Notes under the pieces: model-generated
Told to the model about the DNA's origin: nothing
The model's database searches: none
What the model saw: the letters and a program-made list of their open reading frames with translations, nothing else
Part shown: positions 7,813-11,669 of the stretch, one piece after another
How the letters are laid out: each line of letters starts with the position of its first letter
Numbering within the stretch: position 1 is the stretch's first letter
Made by a program: the position numbers and the translations under genes
DNA from: Verrucomicrobiota bacterium
GTDB taxonomy: Bacteria; Verrucomicrobiota; Verrucomicrobiia; Opitutales; Opitutaceae
Length of the DNA: 11,669 nt
Direction of reading: 5' to 3'
Assembly: GCA_023428905.1 (NCBI GenBank)
Contig: JAEYWP010000012.1
Coordinates: forward strand, 1-11,669

Positions 7813-7955
7813 CGGCGCCCCTCAGAACCTGGACTCGGCGACTTGGCGCGAAACCCATATTTCTCGGATCAGTCGTGCGTGAGAATTCGACCTGGGTGGA
7901 CGCGAGTGAATCGCCCCGGATTCGGTAGAGGCTCTCAACCCGCGGACCGTGGGCT

Positions 7956-9722
7956 TCACGCCGTGCGTGGGTTTAGGGTCGGAACGGCCTCTCCGTTTGC
8001 CGCCCTAACGAACACTGCGAGTCGGTTGGCCCCGTCGAGTAGATCGCCCCGCAGTGCATGGTGATCGTCCCACGCGGCCGTGACATGCCTCGCAATCCGG
8101 ACCTTGTCGACGCTCTGAAGACCCGTGTGGGCGGTGTCTAGGGGGTTCTCCCATTCAGACGCGACGCTCGTGACGCTCGCGCGGCGGTGAACTGCTTCGA
8201 CCGCAGCGCGTAGGAGCTCATTCGGGACAAGGTTCTCGATCGTGTAGCCCTTGGTGATCCAGGCAACGCCATGCCGCGACAGCTCGTCGAAGACACGCTT
8301 CTTCGTCGCTGAGATTCTGGCTCGGGCCGACGTCTTGTCGGAGTCGATGACGATGGCAACGTGCCGGTTCAGCCGACGTAGCGAAATGAAGTCGTCGATG
8401 TCCGGGTCGTCGGCAGACAGGTGGTTCAGGAGCCGTCCGCCGTAGAACATGATCGAGAAGTGCAACCCCTCCTTCAGGTCGGGCGCCAGCATCGAGAGCC
8501 AATGCCGCACGTAGATGCGATCCGAGGGACCCTCCACCCAGATGATCGCGTTGGCCTGGACGAGATCCGACGCGCGATATCCGAGGTCCGCGCAGATCTC
8601 GGCACGGTCGCTGGGCGTCATCGCGCGCCGCACCTCCGTCCCCTCTGTGGTCCAGGTGGCGTGGAAGATCGAGGCGAGATCGCTGTCGAGCAGGTGCGCC
8701 GAGTGCGTCGCGATTAGGTACTGATTGGCGGTGCTCTCGGCGAGGTACCGCAACAACTTGCGCTGCAGGACTGGGTGGAGATGCACCTCGGGTTCCTCTA
8801 TGCAGACAAGTCGGTCGGTGAGGACGGTCGCAGCGGCGGCGAGGATTACGACCTGGTGGATCCCGGTTCCAAGGTTCTCAAGCGGAAGGCTCACGCTTCC
8901 TCGCCGGACGTTCACGGTGTTCTGTCGCACGGGAATCTCGATGCGTACGGACGGATCGTCGAGCACCACGCGCACGAACTCCTGGATCCGAGCGAAGCGT
9001 TCCTCGGACTCTGTGTCGCCCGCCTCGGGCCGATCGAGGCCGGCCAACGTCGCGATGAGCCCGCCGCCGTCGTAGTCAGGTCCAGCGTCGCGAGCTTCGG
9101 CAATCTGCCTGAAGGCGTTGACCGTCACGACCGGTGGCACGGCATCGAGCACCTTGAAGGATTCGAAGACCCGACGGGCATCGTCGTACCGGTTGCCACC
9201 GCCCGTGCTCGCGACGCGCATCGATGCCTCACGCAGTGCGTGCCCGGCAAGATCGCTTGACCGCAGAACTTCCTCCAGCCAAGCCTCACGGATCGAGAAC
9301 CGCCGCGAAGCCTGACCGGACCCGCTCGACTCGTAGCTGACGTCGTACTCGACCCACAGGAGGTCGTCATCTGTCCGCCTGACGCTCGGCGTGCGAAGCA
9401 CCCGAACCGCGTCCTGGTCGAACTTGGAGGCGAGATCCATATCTGAGAGTGGCACTGCGATCGCAACTCGGACCGGCTCCCCGACGGGCCAGTCGACGTG
9501 CGTCTCTTGTGCCGGTCGCCACTCGACGACGGGCGAGGCCGGACTCACGAGGGACGCAACGCGCAGAACGTTGGACTTGCCGACGTTGTTCTGGCCCGCG
9601 ACGAGGTTCACCTTGCCCAGCGGTGCCACGAACTCCAGGCCGACTCGACCGAACGACCTGTACCCCGCTACCCCGAATCCGCGCAGGGCGAAGGTGGGCA
9701 AGTCGTCGTCCACATCGCCCAC
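7956..9722 (-). CDS. OLD-family ATP-dependent endonuclease (AAA ATPase plus TOPRIM)
   Basis: The protein is 588 residues from GTG 9722. The ABC/SMC-like ATPase half has Walker A GQNNVGKS (43-50), a signature-like ENLGTGIHQ (282-290), Walker B VCIEEPEVHLHP (306-317, Glu309/Glu310) and the switch His in ATHS (His340). The C-terminal TOPRIM domain shows IWVEGPSD (Glu397), FYGGR (426-430) and VIDSDK (Asp460, Asp462), the acidic metal-binding set of OLD nucleases. The family cuts or nicks DNA under ATP control; phage P2 Old and Gabija GajA are the known relatives. No UvrD-like helicase (GajB) lies next to it, so it looks like a stand-alone OLD protein. The start is set by GGAGG 8 bases upstream; the frame extends to 9809 but those residues have no ribosome binding site and no domain match. 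It lies 91 bases after dnaB with no clear terminator between, so read-through from dnaB is possible. A role in phage defence is inferred from the family only. Confidence 0.85.
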   Translation of the reverse strand: MGDVDDDLPTFALRGFGVAGYRSFGRVGLEFVAPLGKVNLVAGQNNVGKSNVLRVASLVSPASPVVEWRPAQETHVDWPVGEPVRVAIAVPLSDMDLASKFDQDAVRVLRTPSVRRTDDDLLWVEYDVSYESSGSGQASRRFSIREAWLEEVLRSSDLAGHALREASMRVASTGGGNRYDDARRVFESFKVLDAVPPVVTVNAFRQIAEARDAGPDYDGGGLIATLAGLDRPEAGDTESEERFARIQEFVRVVLDDPSVRIEIPVRQNTVNVRRGSVSLPLENLGTGIHQVVILAAAATVLTDRLVCIEEPEVHLHPVLQRKLLRYLAESTANQYLIATHSAHLLDSDLASIFHATWTTEGTEVRRAMTPSDRAEICADLGYRASDLVQANAIIWVEGPSDRIYVRHWLSMLAPDLKEGLHFSIMFYGGRLLNHLSADDPDIDDFISLRRLNRHVAIVIDSDKTSARARISATKKRVFDELSRHGVAWITKGYTIENLVPNELLRAAVEAVHRRASVTSVASEWENPLDTAHTGLQSVDKVRIARHVTAAWDDHHALRGDLLDGANRLAVFVRAANGEAVPTLNPRTA

Positions 9723-9730
9723 TCGTCTTA

Positions 9731-9735
9731 CCTCC
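9731..9735 (-). promoter_or_regulatory. Ribosome binding site GGAGG for the OLD nuclease
   Basis: GGAGG is 8 bases before GTG 9722, ideal spacing. This decides the start against the longer open frame reaching 9809 and against the nearby GTG at 9713. Confidence 0.7.
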
Positions 9736-9813
9736 ACAGCCTTCGCCGTCGCCCAGCTCACGCCGCCGCCACGTCCGATGTGCAATCTGCGGTCCCTGTC
9801 GACACACACACTG

Positions 9814-11669
9814 TCAGACCTGCATGTCGACGAATCGGCTGAAGTGGCCCTGGAACGCGACGGTGATGGTGTCCGTCGGGCCGTTGCGGTGCTTGGCGAC
9901 GATCAGGTCGGCCTCGCCCGCGCGCGGCGACTCCTTCTCGTAGGCGTCCTCTCGGTGCAGCAGGATCACCATGTCCGCGTCCTGCTCGATCGACCCAGAT
10001 TCACGCAGGTCGCTCATCTGCGGCTTCTTGTCCGTGCGCTGCTCCGGACCACGGTTCAGCTGTGAGATCGCGATGACGGGGACCTCAAGCTCCTTGGCGA
10101 GGAGCTTGAGCGCGCGGGAGAACTCGGAGACCTCCTGCTGGCGGGACTCGACGCGCTTACCGGACGTCATGAGCTGCAGGTAGTCGATCACGACGAGCTT
10201 GAGATCGTGCCGCTGCTTGAGGCGCCGGCACTTGGCGCGGATCTCCATGAGCGACATGTTCGGCGAGTCGTCGATGAACAGCGGAGCGCCGGAGATCTTC
10301 CCCATGGTCTGCGCGATCTTCGCCCAGTCGTCCTCGCCCATCTGACCGGTGCGCAGCTTCTGCAGGTGCACGCGCGCCTCGGCGGAGAGCAGTCGCATGA
10401 CGATCTCGTTGCGACTCATCTCGAGCGAGAACACCACCGCGGCCTGGTTGTGCTTGATCGCGGCCGACCGGACGACGTCGATGCCGAGCGTCGAGTTGTG
10501 CGTCGGAACCATCGCCTCGCTCGCGAGGTACAAGTGCGAGGGGTGGGCGATCTCGACGCATCGGACCGGCACGGACTCGACCGGCTCGACCGACACGATG
10601 AACCGCTGCCACAGGCGCGGGGTCGAGGGACGGCGGCGCTCCTTGTGCACGAGCTTCTTGCGCTCGAGTCCGAACACCTCGTCGTCCGTGGTGAACGTGA
10701 TGGTGAAGGCGGTCGAGGTCGCGGCCGAGCGCCCGGCCACCGCGCGCGTCGACCAGCCGGTGCGGTACCCGAGCGAGTGGACGAGCTCGCGGACATCGCG
10801 CGCGAGGCGCTCGTCGGTCAGCGTGATCTGCGGGCTACCCGTGAGGTTCACGGTCCCGTCGGTGTCGAGCAGCCCGGCGAGCAGATCACGCCGCTGCCGC
10901 TCGCTCGCCCTCAGGTACGCGACCGGGATGTGCTTGCCACCGAGCACACCGAGCGCCCGCAGACCGGCGTCGAGCAGGTCGGGCTCGTAGCCGCGGCCCT
11001 CGATGTGCATGGCGATCTCGGGGTCGGCGCTGGTGAAGCGCGCGGACGCGGAGTGGCCGTCGCCGAGCCAGACGCCCAGCAGGTAGGGGCCGACGAGGAG
11101 GTCGGCGTCCGGGAGGCGCAGCGGGCGCGCGGTCTCGACCGAGTGGTTCGCGCGCCGGTCGGCCGTCGCGCACCGCACCGTGCCGTGGATCTCCTCGGTG
11201 GTCCAGATGCTCGGCATCCCGCCGTCCCGCTGGCGTCGGTCGGCCCGCGTGCGGGTCGCCCACTGGTGCTGGGCGTCCGCGACGATCGTCGTCCCGTCGT
11301 CGAACGAGACCCGGTAGCAGGGGCGGTCGACCATGACGTCCGTAGCTGCGACGACGGTCGTCGGGGTGCCGTCAGCGGCGAGGAGCTGGTCGCCGACCCG
11401 GACCTCCCCCATCGTCGTCCAGCCCGTGGGGGTGGGCAGCGGGGTGTCGAGCGCCAGGGCCTTGCCGATCGCCGGACGGGCGGCGACGACGATCATCTGG
11501 CCGGGGTGCAGGCCGTTGGTCAGGCGGTCGAGGTCGGAGAAACCCGTGGGGACGCCGATCATGCCCTCGCCGCGGTGACCGGCGGCCTCGATCTCGTCGA
11601 CGGTCCCGCCGATGATCTCGGACAGCGGCAGGTAGTCCTCGGACGAGCGTCGCTCGGTGACCGCGTAGA
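9814..11669 (-). CDS. dnaB: Replicative DNA helicase DnaB, intein-containing, N-terminus beyond window edge
   Basis: DnaB is the hexameric helicase that unwinds DNA at the replication fork. The visible reading frame has 617 residues, 322 of them an intein, leaving about 295 residues of helicase; the N-terminal domain (roughly 160 residues by family length) lies past the right edge. The frame is open to 11669, upstream of the internal ATG at 11562, with linker sequence (SSEDYLPLSEIIGGTVDEIE). The C-terminal RecA-like domain has the P-loop ARPAIGK, split by the intein from its STLGIDVVRS continuation, then FSLEMSRNEIVMRLLSAEAR. Walker B VVIDYLQL is at 10171-10194, SQLNRGPEQR at 10036-10065 and KHRNGPT at 9874-9894; the end is GHFSRFVDMQV. 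All motifs are present, so the spliced protein should work. Since the P-loop Lys and Ser are encoded on opposite sides of the intein, helicase activity must depend on splicing. Confidence 0.97.
   Translation of the reverse strand, partial: YAVTERRSSEDYLPLSEIIGGTVDEIEAAGHRGEGMIGVPTGFSDLDRLTNGLHPGQMIVVAARPAIGKALALDTPLPTPTGWTTMGEVRVGDQLLAADGTPTTVVAATDVMVDRPCYRVSFDDGTTIVADAQHQWATRTRADRRQRDGGMPSIWTTEEIHGTVRCATADRRANHSVETARPLRLPDADLLVGPYLLGVWLGDGHSASARFTSADPEIAMHIEGRGYEPDLLDAGLRALGVLGGKHIPVAYLRASERQRRDLLAGLLDTDGTVNLTGSPQITLTDERLARDVRELVHSLGYRTGWSTRAVAGRSAATSTAFTITFTTDDEVFGLERKKLVHKERRRPSTPRLWQRFIVSVEPVESVPVRCVEIAHPSHLYLASEAMVPTHNSTLGIDVVRSAAIKHNQAAVVFSLEMSRNEIVMRLLSAEARVHLQKLRTGQMGEDDWAKIAQTMGKISGAPLFIDDSPNMSLMEIRAKCRRLKQRHDLKLVVIDYLQLMTSGKRVESRQQEVSEFSRALKLLAKELEVPVIAISQLNRGPEQRTDKKPQMSDLRESGSIEQDADMVILLHREDAYEKESPRAGEADLIVAKHRNGPTDTITVAFQGHFSRFVDMQV
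10495..11460 (-). mobile_element. Class 3 intein with LAGLIDADG homing endonuclease in the DnaB P-loop
   Basis: This in-frame 322-residue intein lies between the P-loop Lys and Ser of DnaB (GK / S). It begins ALALDTPLPTPTGW, with Ala1 where most inteins have Cys or Ser, and ends VPTHN before the +1 Ser. The block B segment ADAQHQW gives His65 (B:10) and Trp67 (B:12). In block F, VRCVEI puts Cys301 at F:4, and in block G Thr320 precedes His321 and Asn322. Trp/Cys/Thr at these places with no residue-1 nucleophile is the hallmark of class 3 inteins, prototype mycobacteriophage Bethlehem DnaB. In these, the block F Cys attacks the N-terminal junction and hands the extein to the +1 Ser or Thr. The central part has two LAGLIDADG motifs, LLGVWLGDG (Asp134) and LAGLLDTDG (Asp201), plus KHIPVAYL between them. 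Both catalytic acids are present, so the homing endonuclease may be active. Base composition resembles the flanking dnaB sequence, suggesting long residence. Confidence 0.95.

Larger units (their letters stand above)
7509..7955. other. Gene-free stretch between OLD nuclease and cutinase-LRR genes
   Basis: No frame here looks coding: open frames on both strands are Arg/Ala-rich with no recognisable motif or matching ribosome binding site. It holds several short inverted repeats (7563-7577, 7791-7812 and an imperfect one at 7939-7953), an 8-bp palindrome GTCGCGAC at 7769-7776, and a purine-rich tract at about 7716-7729. The promoter of the cutinase-LRR gene and the end of the nuclease transcript should lie here, but I cannot point to a convincing -35/-10 pair. 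No tRNA is visible. Confidence 0.5.

Noticed and set aside
7340..7858. Minus-strand 172-codon open frame covering part of the gene-free stretch
   Set aside because: It overlaps the start of the cutinase-LRR gene in another frame, has no recognised motif and ends within that gene. The protein looks like random GC-rich translation.
7880..7935. GAATTCGA and TTCGGTAGAGG elements resembling tRNA T-loop pieces
   Set aside because: No acceptor, anticodon or D-arm pairing could be assembled around them.
9723..9809. Upstream extension of the OLD nuclease to a GTG at 9809
   Set aside because: The extra 29 residues have no ribosome binding site or domain match, while GTG 9722 has an ideal GGAGG 8 bases upstream.
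9814..11562. DnaB start at ATG 11562
   Set aside because: The reading frame is open upstream to the window edge and encodes typical DnaB linker sequence, so this ATG is internal.

Overview
The window reads as chromosomal DNA of a high-GC actinobacterium. The clues are a strong G/C preference at third codon positions, frequent GTG starts, GGAGG-type ribosome binding sites and a typical actinobacterial DnaB sequence. A Cellulomonas-like member of the Micrococcales is a reasonable guess, but nothing here fixes the genus. All six genes I can support lie on the minus strand, so transcription runs from high to low coordinates.

Right end (9814-11669): the C-terminal part of the replicative helicase DnaB runs off the window edge. 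A 322-residue intein interrupts it exactly in the ATP-binding P-loop. The intein starts with Ala instead of Cys/Ser, carries the Trp/Cys/Thr triad of class 3 inteins, and has an apparently intact LAGLIDADG homing endonuclease. Just downstream (7956-9722) is a stand-alone OLD-type ATPase/TOPRIM nuclease, a family with several anti-phage members.

Middle (7495-7955 and 4090-7494): a gene-free stretch of about 460 bases with small inverted repeats is followed by a very large secreted protein. It joins a cutinase-type serine hydrolase with a recognisable catalytic triad, 20 tandem 22-residue BspA-like leucine-rich repeats, and three 85-residue Ig-like repeats. Its base composition looks less GC-rich than that of the genes to its left.

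Left part (1-3894): a secreted PQQ-type glucose/sorbosone dehydrogenase with PKD, Ig-like and PA14 modules. It is followed by a two-domain GNAT acetyltransferase and the first 49 residues of a second GNAT protein, which starts 4 bases after the stop of the first.

The genes do not form one obvious pathway. The window looks like a conserved replication locus (dnaB) next to an accessory segment (OLD nuclease, giant surface hydrolase), then secreted-enzyme and acetyltransferase genes. The most notable items are the class 3 intein in the DnaB P-loop and the cutinase-LRR-Ig fusion.
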